A DNA stretch of 64,000 nt from JACRLW01 sp050181465 (GTDB taxonomy: Bacteria; Planctomycetota; UBA1135; UBA2386): contig JBFXDD010000022.1 of assembly GCA_050181465.1 (NCBI GenBank), forward strand, positions 1 through 64,000, in the 5' to 3' direction. Below the pieces are notes generated by a model that ran no database searches, was not told the DNA's origin, and saw only the letters and a list, made by a program, of their open reading frames with translations. This document shows positions 51,703 through 61,609 of the stretch, in pieces (the first letter of the stretch is position 1; each line of letters begins with the position of its first letter). A program made the translations under genes and the position numbers.

Positions 51703-52536
51703 TCACCGATCCCGCAGCAGGATCCCGACGTGATCCACGGGCTGCATGCCCGCGCGCGCATAGGCAGCGCGTGCGGCAACGTTGGACTCGGCAACATGCA
51801 GGACGATCGGAAGTCCGTCGTGAGCGAGGGCCGCGATCACGCTTCGTACGAGCGTCGACGCCAGTCCACGACTTCGCCACGCGGGATCCGTGAACACGCC
51901 TTCCAGGACGATGCCCGCCGGTCCGCGGCTGCCGACATCCAACTTGCAACGGGGCGCGCCGAGTGGACCCACTACGTAGGTTCGGCCGTCGCGAACTCGC
52001 CGACGAACCGTCCGTCGCAGCCAACCTCGATGCACGCGATCGCGGGGAATGCACAGATCACTCTCGTTCAGCGCGAGCGCTGCTTCACACAGTGCGTCCG
52101 AGTCTGCGGGTTCGGCCAGCCGACACTCCGGCGCCGTTCGTCCCACGGTGGACGGATCGGCTCGATAGTAGACCTGTTCCCGACACACCAGCGGCGGACG
52201 CGACTCGCTCGCGAGCAGCGCGGCGAGGAACGGCCCATCTGCGATCGCGATACGCCAGCCGAGCGGCATCGCGGCGATCTCGGACCCGAGCGCGGCACTG
52301 AGCTCGGTGTGCTGCGAGAGCGCGACCAGGTTGCCCCGTGAACCGACCCAAGTCAGAGCGCCGACAGCGCCGTCGGTAGCCGTGTGCACGAACAGATCCT
52401 CCGTGCCGTCCTCTCGGCAGAGCAGTGCATTGGCGACGTAGATGCCCGCAGGGCCGACCCGGAGGGCGAATCGAGCCGCCTCGCCCCGCCCGCTGTGGGG
52501 CACCCGCGACCACAGTCTCCGGCGAAGATCGGGCAT
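51703..52536 (-). CDS. GNAT-family N-acetyltransferase
   Basis: A 277-aa protein. The C-terminal half is a GNAT domain with strand 4 and the pyrophosphate loop IVLEGVFTDPAWRSRGLAS (R/Q-x-x-G-x-A type), then LHVAESNVAARAAYARAGM, the usual motif B. The N-terminal half looks like a degenerate second acetyltransferase fold. It transfers acetyl from acetyl-CoA; the acceptor is unknown. ATG 52536 is chosen; a GTG at 52599 would add 21 residues. It converges with the TPR lipoprotein gene 15 bp away. Confidence 0.78.
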   Translation of the reverse strand: MPDLRRRLWSRVPHSGRGEAARFALRVGPAGIYVANALLCREDGTEDLFVHTATDGAVGALTWVGSRGNLVALSQHTELSAALGSEIAAMPLGWRIAIADGPFLAALLASESRPPLVCREQVYYRADPSTVGRTAPECRLAEPADSDALCEAALALNESDLCIPRDRVHRGWLRRTVRRRVRDGRTYVVGPLGAPRCKLDVGSRGPAGIVLEGVFTDPAWRSRGLASTLVRSVIAALAHDGLPIVLHVAESNVAARAAYARAGMQPVDHVGILLRDR

Positions 52537-52611
52537 CGGCTCAAGGTTGGCCGCTCGATCGCCGATCGGCAAGCAGGCGGGGCCTGGCTCTGGCCCCACA
52601 AGCTAACCCGC

Positions 52612-52935
52612 ATGGCGTTGCTCGCCTCTACCGACGAGGTCTCGGTCCTCGTTCGTCTCCTCGAGTTCGATCCGTGGTCGCTGACCGCGGCGGAACGCCG
52701 TTGCCTGCGGAGCGCCTTCCAGCGCGAGCAGGCGCGCTGGCTCCCCCGCGTGGCGACGCTCGTCGAACCGCCTGCTCCGGCGCAGAGCTTCCCGGCATTC
52801 CTGCTGGAGACCGCGCCGTTCCGCGACCTGCGGGACGGAATCGGTCAGGCGAAGAAGCTCAGCGAGCTCGACACCGCGACCGCAGACCGTCTGCAGCGTT
52901 TCGTCGATCGCTATCGCGACTGGCTCAACGGCTGA
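52612..52935 (+). CDS. Small hypothetical protein
   Basis: A 107-aa, mostly helical protein with no signal peptide and no recognised family. It has a conserved-looking core of charged helices (LTAAERRCLRSAFQREQARW and ATADRLQRFVDRYRDWLNG). The ATG at 52612 is taken because upstream sequence is antisense to the acetyltransferase gene. Its stop lies 11 bp from the stop of the convergent gene. Confidence 0.55.
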   Translation: MALLASTDEVSVLVRLLEFDPWSLTAAERRCLRSAFQREQARWLPRVATLVEPPAPAQSFPAFLLETAPFRDLRDGIGQAKKLSELDTATADRLQRFVDRYRDWLNG

Positions 52936-52946
52936 GCCGCCTGCGC

Positions 52947-54542
52947 TCACTCCGAGAATCGCGGCAAACCGAGGCGCTCGCGATGGGCGTCCCGCTCGCG
53001 TGACAGCGCGGCTCCTTCGCCGCCGCTGGTGGCCCCCGCCGCCATCGCATCCATCCACTCCGCGCTCCGCTCGTACGCCGCACGTGCGCCGTCGAGATCG
53101 CCGCGGACCCTGAGGCGATCGCCACGCAGTTCGTGCAGGTGCGCGATCTGCGAGTAGGCGCCGAGATGATCGACGGCGCTGCGGATGCGCAGCTCGGCGT
53201 CCTCCAAGCGACCCAGTCGCGCGAGCAGTACCGCCTCCCCCCACCAGTCGGGGCCCTCGATCGGCTCGTCGAGGAACTCGGCGTGGATCAACAGCAACTC
53301 GGCAGTGTTGAGAGCACGCTCGTGCTCGTGGACGGCACTCGTCACGCGCACCACCAGGAACTGATCCTCTGGCGCACGCCGCAGCAGCACCGACTGCGCG
53401 AGCAGCTCGTCGTGAACCGGGAGGTTCCGCATCAGCAGTGCCTCGGTCGTCGAGAAGCGGACGCGCTGCGCTTCGACCGCGGGTGCATCCACACGCACCT
53501 GCCGCCAGAACTCGAGCAGGAACTCGTGCTCGCTGCGACCGGCCCGTTCGCGACGAGACAGCGCGATCTGCACGCCGCCATCACCGTCGTGGACGAGCGT
53601 GCGACGGGTGTCATCGAGGACATGCCAGCCGTAGGGGACCGTCAGCACGGCCCGGAGTGCGGCGGCGGTGACGGTCGCCGCCGCACACGCGGCACCGTGA
53701 TCGGTGACGATCGGCGCCGAGAATCCCGCACCGGCCTGTAGCAGCCGCTGATTCAATGCGTGGTCGGCATGCAGGGTGCCCGCGTCCGCTGCCCTGGCAA
53801 CCCTTGCGTAGGATTCAGGCGCACCGGTGTCGACGCTCACGATCGGCAGGTCGTCGCCCGCGGCCGCCGGCTCGGACGACTCGATCTCCGGCTCGGTTGC
53901 GGCGTGGTCGAACTCCTCGACGACCTCGGTCGCCGTCGAGCACGCTGGCTCAGCCGCGGGCTTCGGCACCGTGCGGGCAACTTCGACGCCGGTCGCTTCG
54001 AAGCTCGTCGCGGGCAAGTCGATGCCGGACGGCGCCAGCGCAGCCGTCCCCCCGCGCGACGCCGTGAGTGAGAAGGTCGCGAGCATGGTGCGCAGCGTGT
54101 CGTGCACTGACGACCAGAGTGCCTGCGGCGCCATGACACTGACCTGCACGAGGCGGCCACCATCCTCGAAGAGCACGAGTCGCATCCGCAACAACCCGCC
54201 GTCGCTCTGCTGCATCGCCCAACAACCGACTGCCGGATGCTGGAAGAAGCTCTCTGCTTCGACCGGGCCGGGATCGTAGCCCTGATCTCGCGCGAGCCAC
54301 TCTAGCCAATCGGAGACCGTGCCGTCGGAATAGGCCGGACGGGCACCGACACTGAAGACGATCGCCGCGAAGGGGGCCATCGCCACCGCCAGCACCGCGA
54401 AGGCAGCGGGCGCGTCGAAGTCGGTCGCCTCCGCCGGCAGGTCGACGAGCACCCATTCTGCCGGCCGAGCGAAGGTCAGCCCCAGGTCGGCCAGCCGCGC
54501 CGGAACTTCCGTTCGCACGAATCCAGTCGGAATGTCGGTCAT
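52947..54542 (-). CDS. Hypothetical protein with two DUF1795/PsbP-like modules and TPR tail
   Basis: A 531-aa protein without a signal peptide. Residues 1-160 (LGLTFARPAEWVLVDLP, then VGCWAMQQSDGGLLRMRLVLFEDG) look like a PsbP/DcrB-type alpha/beta sandwich. An acidic linker follows (about 175-245). A second similar module lies at about 285-425 (LTVPYGWHVLDDTRRTLVHD). The last 100 residues contain TPR-like helices (AVLLARLGRLEDAELRIRSA). The family is not firmly recognised. The start lies 13 bp from repeat copy C, so its promoter must be inside or beyond the repeat. Confidence 0.65.
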   Translation of the reverse strand: MTDIPTGFVRTEVPARLADLGLTFARPAEWVLVDLPAEATDFDAPAAFAVLAVAMAPFAAIVFSVGARPAYSDGTVSDWLEWLARDQGYDPGPVEAESFFQHPAVGCWAMQQSDGGLLRMRLVLFEDGGRLVQVSVMAPQALWSSVHDTLRTMLATFSLTASRGGTAALAPSGIDLPATSFEATGVEVARTVPKPAAEPACSTATEVVEEFDHAATEPEIESSEPAAAGDDLPIVSVDTGAPESYARVARAADAGTLHADHALNQRLLQAGAGFSAPIVTDHGAACAAATVTAAALRAVLTVPYGWHVLDDTRRTLVHDGDGGVQIALSRRERAGRSEHEFLLEFWRQVRVDAPAVEAQRVRFSTTEALLMRNLPVHDELLAQSVLLRRAPEDQFLVVRVTSAVHEHERALNTAELLLIHAEFLDEPIEGPDWWGEAVLLARLGRLEDAELRIRSAVDHLGAYSQIAHLHELRGDRLRVRGDLDGARAAYERSAEWMDAMAAGATSGGEGAALSRERDAHRERLGLPRFSE

Positions 54543-54555
54543 GCAGTGTTGGCCT

Positions 54556-54735
54556 AGCCCGGATGATTCGTGAACGTCGTCGCGAGATCGACACGAGTCG
54601 ATGCCCGGCAAGGAGCTACGACGGTCGACGACCGAAGCGTAGCTGTAGCTACGCTGCCAGGGAGGAGCCGTCGTAGCGACGCCGCTGGGCGCGACTTGTG
54701 GCGATCGCAGCAGACGTTCACGAGTAATCCGGGCC
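54556..54735 (+). repeat. Inverted-repeat element, copy C (MITE-like)
   Basis: 180 bp, nearly identical to copy B (fewer than ten differences by eye). The left end is AGCCCGGATGATTCGTGAAC preceded by T; the right end is GTTCACGAGTAATCCGGGCC. The inner nested palindromes are intact. It lies directly upstream of the 52947-54542 gene and 36 bp past the end of the 54772-55146 gene in transcriptional order. Confidence 0.9.
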
Positions 54736-54771
54736 AGATCATCGAGTCGAGAGTCGGGCGTCGAGCGAAGG

Positions 54772-55146
54772 TCAGTCGACGTCCAACTCGAACGGCAACG
54801 CGTATTCCTTGATGACCGGCAGCTTCTTCGAGCGGGTCTTCACCTCGACACGCACCTTCGGCGGGGTGTCCAAGACGAGGTGGAGCTTGACGTATTGATC
54901 GTCGTGCACGGCCCATGAACGATCGGCGAGGAACGCCTCGTTCAGGCCGGCCGATCGCGCCGCGTAGGCGATCTGATTGGCCATCCGCGGCTCGAAACAG
55001 ACGATGTTGCCGAGGTAGAGGACCTGCATCCCGGGGACGCCGGCATTGCCGACCTCGGTACAGGACTCTACGTGCACTCGGAGCGTGGAACCGTCGGAGT
55101 GGTCGGGTACTTCGATCGTCTCGATCGGGGTCTTGACGTTGGTCAT
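54772..55146 (-). CDS. Hypothetical protein
   Basis: A 124-aa protein with no signal peptide and no recognised family. It has a mixed alpha/beta pattern (LRVHVESCTEVG, MQVLYLGNIVCFEPRMANQ and YVKLHLVLDTPPKVRVEVK). It is downstream of the DUF1501 gene with an 88-bp gap and may be the last gene of that operon. ATG 55146 is chosen; further upstream frame runs into the preceding gap without a good start. Confidence 0.6.
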   Translation of the reverse strand: MTNVKTPIETIEVPDHSDGSTLRVHVESCTEVGNAGVPGMQVLYLGNIVCFEPRMANQIAYAARSAGLNEAFLADRSWAVHDDQYVKLHLVLDTPPKVRVEVKTRSKKLPVIKEYALPFELDVD

Positions 55147-55234
55147 CACCAGGTGATCCGCAGGCGGCCGCGAACGTGGCGAGAAATTCTCGGCACGGAC
55201 TCTCGGCTGGCCGACCCACCGCAACCGATCGACG

Positions 55235-56701
55235 TCAGGCCAAGATGCCTCGCACGACCTGCGCGGGTTCCACACCGGTCAGACGCTGATCGAGGCCCTG
55301 GAATCGAAACGTCAGCCGCTCGTGGTCGATCCCGAGCAGGTAGAGCATCGTCGCGTGCAGGTCCGAGACCCCCACCGGATCGCGCGCGATGTTGTAGCTG
55401 AACTCGTCGGTCTCGCCGTACTCGATACCGCCACGGATCCCCCCGCCGGCGATCAGGGCCGAGAAGCAGCGCGGATGGTGGTCGCGGCCGTAATCGCCCG
55501 GCTCGAGCCGACCTTGGCCATACACGGTTCGCCCGAACTCGCCGGCCAACACGACGAGCGTGTCATCCAGGAGGCCACGCTGCTTCAAGTCGACGATGAG
55601 TCCCGCGGTGGGTTGATCAACGTCGTAGCACTGACCGGGCAGTTGGGTCGGGAGGATCGAATGATGGTCCCAGCCGCGATGGAACAACTGCACGAAGCGG
55701 ACGTCGCGCTCGATCATGCGACGCGCGAGGAGACAGTTGCGAGCGAACGAACCCGGCTTCTCGACTTCGGGACCGTACAGCGCGCGCACGCTCTGGGGTT
55801 CCGAACTCACGTCGACGAGTTCCGGCACCGAAGTCTGCATCCGAAAGGCCATCTCACGTTGCGCGATCGTGGTCGCCACCTCGGGATCGTTGCTCATCGA
55901 ACCGTGAGCGCGGTCGATCGCACCGAGCGCGTCGAGCATCCGACGACGAACGCTGCTGTCGACGCCGGCCGGATTCGACAGGAACAGGACCGGATCGCCA
56001 TTGGCTTGCAGTGCTGTGCCTTGGTGCCTCGTCGGCAGGTACCCGCTCCCCCACAGGCGGCTGTAGAGCCCCTGCACGTTCCGGGTGCCGCCGGTCCAGA
56101 AGGCCGAGGTCAACACCATGAAGTCGGGGAGATCACGGTTGCCCGACCCGAGTCCGTAACTCAGCCATGCCCCCATGCTGGCCTTGCCCGGGATCTCGGA
56201 CCCCGTGCACACGAAGTTCTTGCCTGGATCGTGATTGATCGCATGTGTGTGCATCGACTTGATGACACACACATCCTCGGCGGCCCAGGTCCGCAGATAC
56301 GGGAGCAACTCGCTCCAATGGACTCCGGTCTTCGGATGCTGGAGGAAGCCGAACTTCGAAGGCATCACCAACTGCTCCCGTCCGCGCGTCATCGCGGTGA
56401 CGCGCTGCCCGTTGCTGATGCTCTTGGGCAGCGGCTCGCGGAAGCGAGCAGCCAATCCCGGCTTGTAGTCGAACAGCTCGAGCTGGCTCGGTGCTCCGGC
56501 CATGAACAGGAAGATGACGCGGCGCGCGCGCGGTGCGTGATGCGTACCGATACCCATCGAACGAGGGACGGGTGCAGGTGCACCGAACAGCGCAGCGGCG
56601 GCAGTCGCACCGAGCCCCATTCCGGTCGATTGCAGGAATCGACGACGCGACAGCAGCGTGGCCAGGTCGCGGGCTCTCTCGAGGCGGCGTGGATCGACCA
56701 T
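55235..56701 (-). CDS. DUF1501 family protein (Tat-exported, sulfatase-like fold)
   Basis: A 488-aa protein with a twin-arginine signal (LLSRRRFLQSTGMGLGATAA). The DUF1501 signatures are IFLFMAGAPSQLELFDYKP, then HWSELLPYLRTWAAEDVCVI, RLVQ-type HRGWDHH, and GEFGRT followed by GRDHHPRCFSALIAGGGIRGG and DLHATMLYLLGIDHERLT. DUF1501 belongs to the alkaline-phosphatase/sulfatase superfamily; its substrate is unknown. The family is hugely expanded in planctomycetes, nearly always next to DUF1549/DUF1553 genes as here (4-bp gap). The Tat signal implies folding and probably metal loading before export. Confidence 0.93.
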   Translation of the reverse strand: MVDPRRLERARDLATLLSRRRFLQSTGMGLGATAAAALFGAPAPVPRSMGIGTHHAPRARRVIFLFMAGAPSQLELFDYKPGLAARFREPLPKSISNGQRVTAMTRGREQLVMPSKFGFLQHPKTGVHWSELLPYLRTWAAEDVCVIKSMHTHAINHDPGKNFVCTGSEIPGKASMGAWLSYGLGSGNRDLPDFMVLTSAFWTGGTRNVQGLYSRLWGSGYLPTRHQGTALQANGDPVLFLSNPAGVDSSVRRRMLDALGAIDRAHGSMSNDPEVATTIAQREMAFRMQTSVPELVDVSSEPQSVRALYGPEVEKPGSFARNCLLARRMIERDVRFVQLFHRGWDHHSILPTQLPGQCYDVDQPTAGLIVDLKQRGLLDDTLVVLAGEFGRTVYGQGRLEPGDYGRDHHPRCFSALIAGGGIRGGIEYGETDEFSYNIARDPVGVSDLHATMLYLLGIDHERLTFRFQGLDQRLTGVEPAQVVRGILA

Positions 56702-56705
56702 CGGT

Positions 56706-58856
56706 TCAGTCCTTGGTGCGGGTCAACTCGAGGTTCTGGATGGTGCTCACCAGCAGCGTCCATGCGGCGTGTTCGGCGGCATCCGACGCGGTGGAATCCG
56801 CGGGCCGATGCGCAGTCCGACTGACCGCCCGCGCGGCGATCTCGTCGGCAGCGTAGGTGGCACGAAGGTGCTGCAGCAGCGCAGCCAGTTCAGCGTGCAC
56901 GGCAGTCGATGGGCGACGCGCAGTGAAGATCTCGAACACGGCGTCGATCCGGTCGCCGTCCGATCCGCCGTCTCGAACCAACGTCGCGGCGAGGTGCGCG
57001 GCGGCGCCCAGGTACTCCGGCTCGTTGAGCAACAGCAGCGCCTGCTGCGGCGTGTTCGTGCGTTCACGGCGAGCCACGCAACTCTCACGTGCCGGAGCAT
57101 CGAGTATCGTCATCTGCGGCGGCGGCAACCCGCGTTTCCAGAACGTGTAGATGCTGCGCCGGTAGATCGCCGTTCCGGGATCGGCGACGTGCACTCGCGG
57201 GTAGGAATCCGGCAACGCGACGGCTTCCCACAACCCCGGCGGTTGGGGCACCTTTACGCTCTTGCCGAACCTCGTGCGATCCAACCGTCCGCTCGCCGCG
57301 AGTACCTGATCCCGAATGACCTCCGCGGGGAGCCGCACGCGCGGTCCGCGCGCCAGCCGCCGGTTCTCCGGATCGAGTGCGAACGCCGCTGCAGCTGCGG
57401 ACGACGACTGGCGATAGGTCGTGGAACGCACGATGCGACGCACGAGCGCCTTGACGTCGTAGCCGGACTCGACGAATCCGATCGCGAGTTCATCGAGCAC
57501 CTCGGGGTGACTCGGGAGCTCACCTTGGGTCCCGAGGTCCTCGGCGGTCTTGACCAGACCGCACCCGAAGAAGTGTTGCCAGACTCGATTGACGAACACC
57601 CGCGCGGTGAGCGGATGCTCGGGCGACACCAGCCAGTTCGCGAGATCGAGCCGCGTCGGGATCGGACCGCTCGTGCGCAGGGGTGGAAGGAATGCCGGGG
57701 TGTGCCGTTCGACCTTGGCGCCCGGCCGCTGATAGTCACCCCGATCGAGAACGAAGGCTTCGCGCAGCTCTGCGCGCTCGCGCATCACGAGCGCAGCCGG
57801 AACATCCATGAGAACCCGATCACGTTCGGCGGCGATGCGCTTGTGCGATTCCTTTGCCTCCTGCAGCCGCGCCGTCACAGCGGCGTCGCGCGACTGGGCC
57901 GGCGTCTTCTCGAGTGCCGCGATCGCGTCACGCAGCGTGGCCAGTCGCTGGCCATGATCGGCGAGAGCCGCGGCCTGCTCCGCGCTGGGCAGGTCGATGT
58001 ACGGCGGCTGGAGACCGCGCAGGAAGTCGGTTCCGCTGCGTCCGCCGGTCTCCGGCGCACCGTCGAGATTGTTGAAGAGGGCGAACAGCCCGTAGAACTC
58101 ACGCTGACGAACTGGATCGTACTTGTGGTCGTGACACGCCGCGCAGTGCAGGGTCAGCCCCAAGAACGCCGTGCCGACCGCGGTCACGCGATCGATCACG
58201 TTGTTGGCGTGGCTCTCTTCCGGCAGCGCGGTGCCCACATCGATGATTCGATGCAGGCGAAGGAAGCCCGACGCGATCTGCCCATCACGACCACCCTCGG
58301 GCAACAGATCGCCGGCGATCTGCGCCGACACGAAGCGGTCGTACGGCAGATTCTCGGCGAAGGCACGAATGACCCAGTCGCGATAGGCGCTGACCTCGCG
58401 ATAGTGATCGTGGTGGATGCCGTTGGTATCGGCGAAGCGCACCGCATCCAGCCAATCGAGCGCCATCGCTTCACCGAACTCCTCGCGTTCGAGCCAGCGA
58501 TCCACGAGCGACTCGTAGGCGGTCGGCGAGGAGTCGGCCAGGAAGTCCGCGATCTCGGCGGTGGTCGGCGGCAGTCCGAGCAAGTCCAGACTCAGCCGTC
58601 GGATCAGGATCCGGCGCTCGGCCTCCTCTGCGAAGCCGAGCCCGTCGCGTTCAAGTGCCGCCAGTACGAACGCATCGATCACATCCCGAACTCGCTCGTG
58701 ATCCCGCACCGACGGTGCCGCGAAGCGACGTGGCGCGGTAAACGCCCAATGCGTCGTCGCGGTTGCGGGTCCCTGCCCGGTCAGCAGTTGCGGGAGCACC
58801 CCCGACATCGACGCAGTGAGGGCTGCGGTCAGAAGCCCGGCCGATACGCGACTCAT
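56706..58856 (-). CDS. DUF1549/DUF1553 protein with CxxCH motif
   Basis: A 716-aa protein with a signal peptide (about 1-30). The DUF1549 half has [17 protein letters not shown] and [10 protein letters not shown], then [14 protein letters not shown] with C238, C241 and H242, the form of a covalent heme attachment site. The DUF1553 half has [26 protein letters not shown] (shortened: [16 protein letters not shown]) and [20 protein letters not shown]. It lies in the periplasm and is probably a partner of the DUF1501 protein in planctomycete polysaccharide degradation, though this is unproven. The usual PSCyt1 cytochrome domain is absent. The ATG overlaps the DUF255 stop. Confidence 0.92.
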   Translation of the reverse strand: MSRVSAGLLTAALTASMSGVLPQLLTGQGPATATTHWAFTAPRRFAAPSVRDHERVRDVIDAFVLAALERDGLGFAEEAERRILIRRLSLDLLGLPPTTAEIADFLADSSPTAYESLVDRWLEREEFGEAMALDWLDAVRFADTNGIHHDHYREVSAYRDWVIRAFAENLPYDRFVSAQIAGDLLPEGGRDGQIASGFLRLHRIIDVGTALPEESHANNVIDRVTAVGTAFLGLTLHCAACHDHKYDPVRQREFYGLFALFNNLDGAPETGGRSGTDFLRGLQPPYIDLPSAEQAAALADHGQRLATLRDAIAALEKTPAQSRDAAVTARLQEAKESHKRIAAERDRVLMDVPAALVMRERAELREAFVLDRGDYQRPGAKVERHTPAFLPPLRTSGPIPTRLDLANWLVSPEHPLTARVFVNRVWQHFFGCGLVKTAEDLGTQGELPSHPEVLDELAIGFVESGYDVKALVRRIVRSTTYRQSSSAAAAAFALDPENRRLARGPRVRLPAEVIRDQVLAASGRLDRTRFGKSVKVPQPPGLWEAVALPDSYPRVHVADPGTAIYRRSIYTFWKRGLPPPQMTILDAPARESCVARRERTNTPQQALLLLNEPEYLGAAAHLAATLVRDGGSDGDRIDAVFEIFTARRPSTAVHAELAALLQHLRATYAADEIAARAVSRTAHRPADSTASDAAEHAAWTLLVSTIQNLELTRTKD

Positions 58857-61045
58857 CGCGTCACCGCCAGGGCATGAGCCAACTCACCGGCGCTCGTGGT
58901 CGGCGCCTCGCAACTGCCGCGACGACATACATAGGCGGTCGGCTTGCCGTCCTTCATCGGCTTGTCCGCGACGACCTTCGACAGAGCAGCGAGTTCCTGG
59001 CCGTTCTTCGGTGTGACCAGATGGATCGCATGGATGCGCGGCGTGGCGTTGCGAGCTGCCGCGAGCATGGCGGCGGCACTCTGGACATCCTCAGCGACGA
59101 TCACGACCTCGCGCGGATCGGACAGCCAGCGATGGGCCGCGAGCGCCAGGCCCGGTGCCGCCACCGGGAACTCGTCGAGGATGCCGTGGTGAGCCCGCAA
59201 CGCGCGACCGCCACGTTGCCACAGTTCGTCCTCGCCCAGCAAGGCTCCGACATCGAACAGCGCCTGCACGGCCGTCGCGACGCCGGACGGCGTCGACGAC
59301 TCGGTGACGCTGACGCTCCGCGTGAGGAGCGCTTCATGATCGTGTGCGGTGAAGAAGAAGCTGCCGCTCGCTTCATCGCCGAACCGTGCGTCCATCTGCG
59401 TGACCAGCGCCTTCGCCTCACGTAACCAGCGCGGATCGAAGTCCGCTTGGTACAGACTCGCGAGCGCGTGTGCGAAGTAGGCGTAGTCTTCGAGATACCC
59501 CGCGAGCTGTGCCTTGCCGTCGCGCCACGTCCGCAACAGCGCGCCGTCCTCTGTGCGAAGCTCCGCGAGGACGAAGTTCGCCGCGCGTCGCGCCGCCACG
59601 AGCCATCGCTCCTCACCGAGCAGGCAGTAGCCCTCGGCAAGGGCTGCGATCGCCATCCCGTTCCACGCGACGAGCACCTTGTCATCCGTTCCCGGCGGTA
59701 CGCGCGTCCGGCGCACGGCCAGCAACTTGCTTCGCGCAGCTGCGAATCGCGCGGCCACGACGTCCTCGCCGAGACCGGCCTCGCGTGCGAGGTCCGCCTG
59801 GCTCGCGACACGACGCAGAATCACGTGCCCCTCCCAGTTGCCGCTCTCGCGGACGTCGTGGGCTCTGCCGAACAAGGCGGCGTCCTCGCCGAGGACACGG
59901 TCGATCTCGGCCTTCGTCCACACGAAGTAGCGGCCCTCCTCACCTTCGCTGTCGGCATCCGTCGAAGACCAGAATCCGCCCGCTGGATCCTGCATCTCGC
60001 GGACGAGATAGTCCAGCGTCCAACGCGTCACCTCGGCGAAGCGTTGGTCGCCGCTCTGCCCGAACGCCTCGGCGTACACCGGCGCCAACAGCGCGTTGTC
60101 GTAGAGCATCTTCTCGAAGTGCGGCACGAGCCAGGCACGGTCGACGGCATAGCGGTGGAAGCCGCCGCCGAGTTGATCGTGGATCCCGCCGTCGGCCATC
60201 GCGTGAAGCGTTCGATACGCCATGGTGCGCGCGCGCTCACCGTCAGGCCCCACACTCATTCGCACGAGCAGTTGGAGCTCCGCGGCGTGCGGAAACTTCG
60301 GAGCGAACTGCGGTGCCTGCGCGAACCCGGGATGCTTGTCGTCGAAGTGGCCTGCGCTCTGCTCGAGGAAGGTCTGCAGCAGTTTCACGGAAGGCTCGCC
60401 CGGCGCGAGTTCCGGCGCCAAGTTGCCGCGCAGGTACTCGGTCACCTTCTCGGCGTTGTCGATCACCAGGTCGCGCCGATCCCGCCACAGCTCCGCCACA
60501 TGTCGGCTCACGCGGAGGAAGCTCGGCAGCCCGCGACCCTCCGTCGGCGGAAAGTAGGTCCCCGCGTAGAACGGCTTCTGGTCCGGCGTGAGCCAGACCG
60601 ACATCGGCCAGCCGCCATGACCCGTCATGCCCTGCACCGCGGCCATGTAGATCTCGTCGAGGTCGGGCCGCTCCTCGCGATCGACCTTGATGCACACGAA
60701 GTGTTCGTTCAGGTAGGCCGCGACCTTGGGATCCTCGAAGCTCTCGTGCTCCATCACGTGGCACCAATGGCACGCGGCGTAGCCGATCGAGAGGAAGATC
60801 GGCTTGTCCTCGCGCTTGCTTCTTTCGAGCGCAACCGCGCCCCAGGGATGCCAGTCGACCGGGTTGCGAACGTGCTGGAGGAGGTAGGGCGAGGTCTGGC
60901 CGGCGAGGTGGTTCAAGCGAGGTTCCTGAGCGTTCGAGACGCCGCGGACGCACGCGACGGTCAGCGCGATGCCGACGGCGCGGCACAGTGCCGATGCCGC
61001 GCGAACGTAGGGATCGGGGCGTTGGAGTCGATGGCGTCGAAGCAT
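58853..61045 (-). CDS. DUF255 thioredoxin-like / six-hairpin-glycosidase-like protein (YyaL family)
   Basis: A 730-aa protein with an N-terminal signal (about 18-40). A thioredoxin-fold DUF255 domain comes first ([18 protein letters not shown], then [20 protein letters not shown] with C92 and C95 as the CxxC pair). A long alpha/alpha-toroid like N-acylglucosamine epimerases follows ([17 protein letters not shown] and [12 protein letters not shown]). The C-terminus has [18 protein letters not shown]. It is a widespread family also called spermatogenesis-associated protein 20-like; its reaction is unknown. As the first gene of an operon with DUF1549/1553 and DUF1501, it may help mature extracytoplasmic cysteine or heme proteins. 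Confidence 0.9.
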   Translation of the reverse strand: MLRRHRLQRPDPYVRAASALCRAVGIALTVACVRGVSNAQEPRLNHLAGQTSPYLLQHVRNPVDWHPWGAVALERSKREDKPIFLSIGYAACHWCHVMEHESFEDPKVAAYLNEHFVCIKVDREERPDLDEIYMAAVQGMTGHGGWPMSVWLTPDQKPFYAGTYFPPTEGRGLPSFLRVSRHVAELWRDRRDLVIDNAEKVTEYLRGNLAPELAPGEPSVKLLQTFLEQSAGHFDDKHPGFAQAPQFAPKFPHAAELQLLVRMSVGPDGERARTMAYRTLHAMADGGIHDQLGGGFHRYAVDRAWLVPHFEKMLYDNALLAPVYAEAFGQSGDQRFAEVTRWTLDYLVREMQDPAGGFWSSTDADSEGEEGRYFVWTKAEIDRVLGEDAALFGRAHDVRESGNWEGHVILRRVASQADLAREAGLGEDVVAARFAAARSKLLAVRRTRVPPGTDDKVLVAWNGMAIAALAEGYCLLGEERWLVAARRAANFVLAELRTEDGALLRTWRDGKAQLAGYLEDYAYFAHALASLYQADFDPRWLREAKALVTQMDARFGDEASGSFFFTAHDHEALLTRSVSVTESSTPSGVATAVQALFDVGALLGEDELWQRGGRALRAHHGILDEFPVAAPGLALAAHRWLSDPREVVIVAEDVQSAAAMLAAARNATPRIHAIHLVTPKNGQELAALSKVVADKPMKDGKPTAYVCRRGSCEAPTTSAGELAHALAVTR

Positions 61046-61065
61046 CGGTGAGCGGCGGATTCGTG

Positions 61066-61078
61066 GGCTATGCTAGCC
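61066..61078. promoter_or_regulatory. Palindromic -10-like element between DUF255 and lipoprotein genes
   Basis: GGCTA-TGC-TAGCC is a perfect inverted repeat. On the + strand it contains TATGCT (61069-61074), 7 nt before the GTG at 61082; on the - strand it contains TAGCAT, 24 nt before the ATG at 61045. It echoes the palindrome at 49821. Confidence 0.4.
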
Positions 61079-61081
61079 ACG

Positions 61082-61609
61082 GTGAAGCTCCTTGCGTCCG
61101 TCGCTTTCCTCGATGCCTGCTGTCGTCTGTCGCTCCTCGTCCTGCTGGCCCTGGTGTCCGGCTGCGGTGGCGGCGGCGGTTCCTCGGCTCGCGTGGTGCC
61201 CCGAATCGGCGCTGAGGAAGTGACCCTCGCTCCGGGTGTCCGCACCGGCGACCTGGAGATCGCGTTCCTCGGTGATCCGCCGTTGCCGACTCTGGCACAG
61301 ATCGACCTCCTCTATCCACCGAGTCGCGTGCGCTTCGGCGAGCCTTCGACCATCGGCACATCCATCGCGGTCGCCGGCCACACGGTCGTCGACGGCCGCT
61401 ATCGCTTGGTCTTCGGGGACACCTCGAGTGCCGACGCCGCGCAGTTGCCGACCGGCAAGCTGGTGCGCATTCCCTTCACGGTCGAACCGACGGTCGCCGC
61501 AGGAACCGACCTGACGATCACCTTCGAGAACAGCGTCGGAGCCACCAGCGAAGGCACCGAGAACTCGACCGAGTCCGCACCCGGAGTCACGACGATTCGC
61601 GTGCGATGA
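61082..61609 (+). CDS. Small lipoprotein
   Basis: A 175-aa protein with a lipoprotein signal (LSLLVLLALVSGC, then a GGGGG run). The mature part is beta-rich, resembling a cohesin/Ig-like domain by pattern (LEIAFLGDPPLPTLAQIDLL, TGKLVRIPFTVEPTVAAGTD). I take GTG 61082 because the ATG at 61070 lies inside a -10-like sequence; the alternative adds 4 residues. The last 23 bp overlap the end of the convergent methyltransferase gene. No specific function can be assigned. Confidence 0.65.
   Translation: MKLLASVAFLDACCRLSLLVLLALVSGCGGGGGSSARVVPRIGAEEVTLAPGVRTGDLEIAFLGDPPLPTLAQIDLLYPPSRVRFGEPSTIGTSIAVAGHTVVDGRYRLVFGDTSSADAAQLPTGKLVRIPFTVEPTVAAGTDLTITFENSVGATSEGTENSTESAPGVTTIRVR

Noticed and set aside
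55322..58877. Plus-strand open frames of 500 and 739 codons
   Set aside because: They are antisense to the unambiguous DUF1501 and DUF1549/1553 genes and have no recognisable domains.
59447..61051. Plus-strand open frame of 534 codons
   Set aside because: It is antisense to the DUF255 gene, whose motifs are clear.
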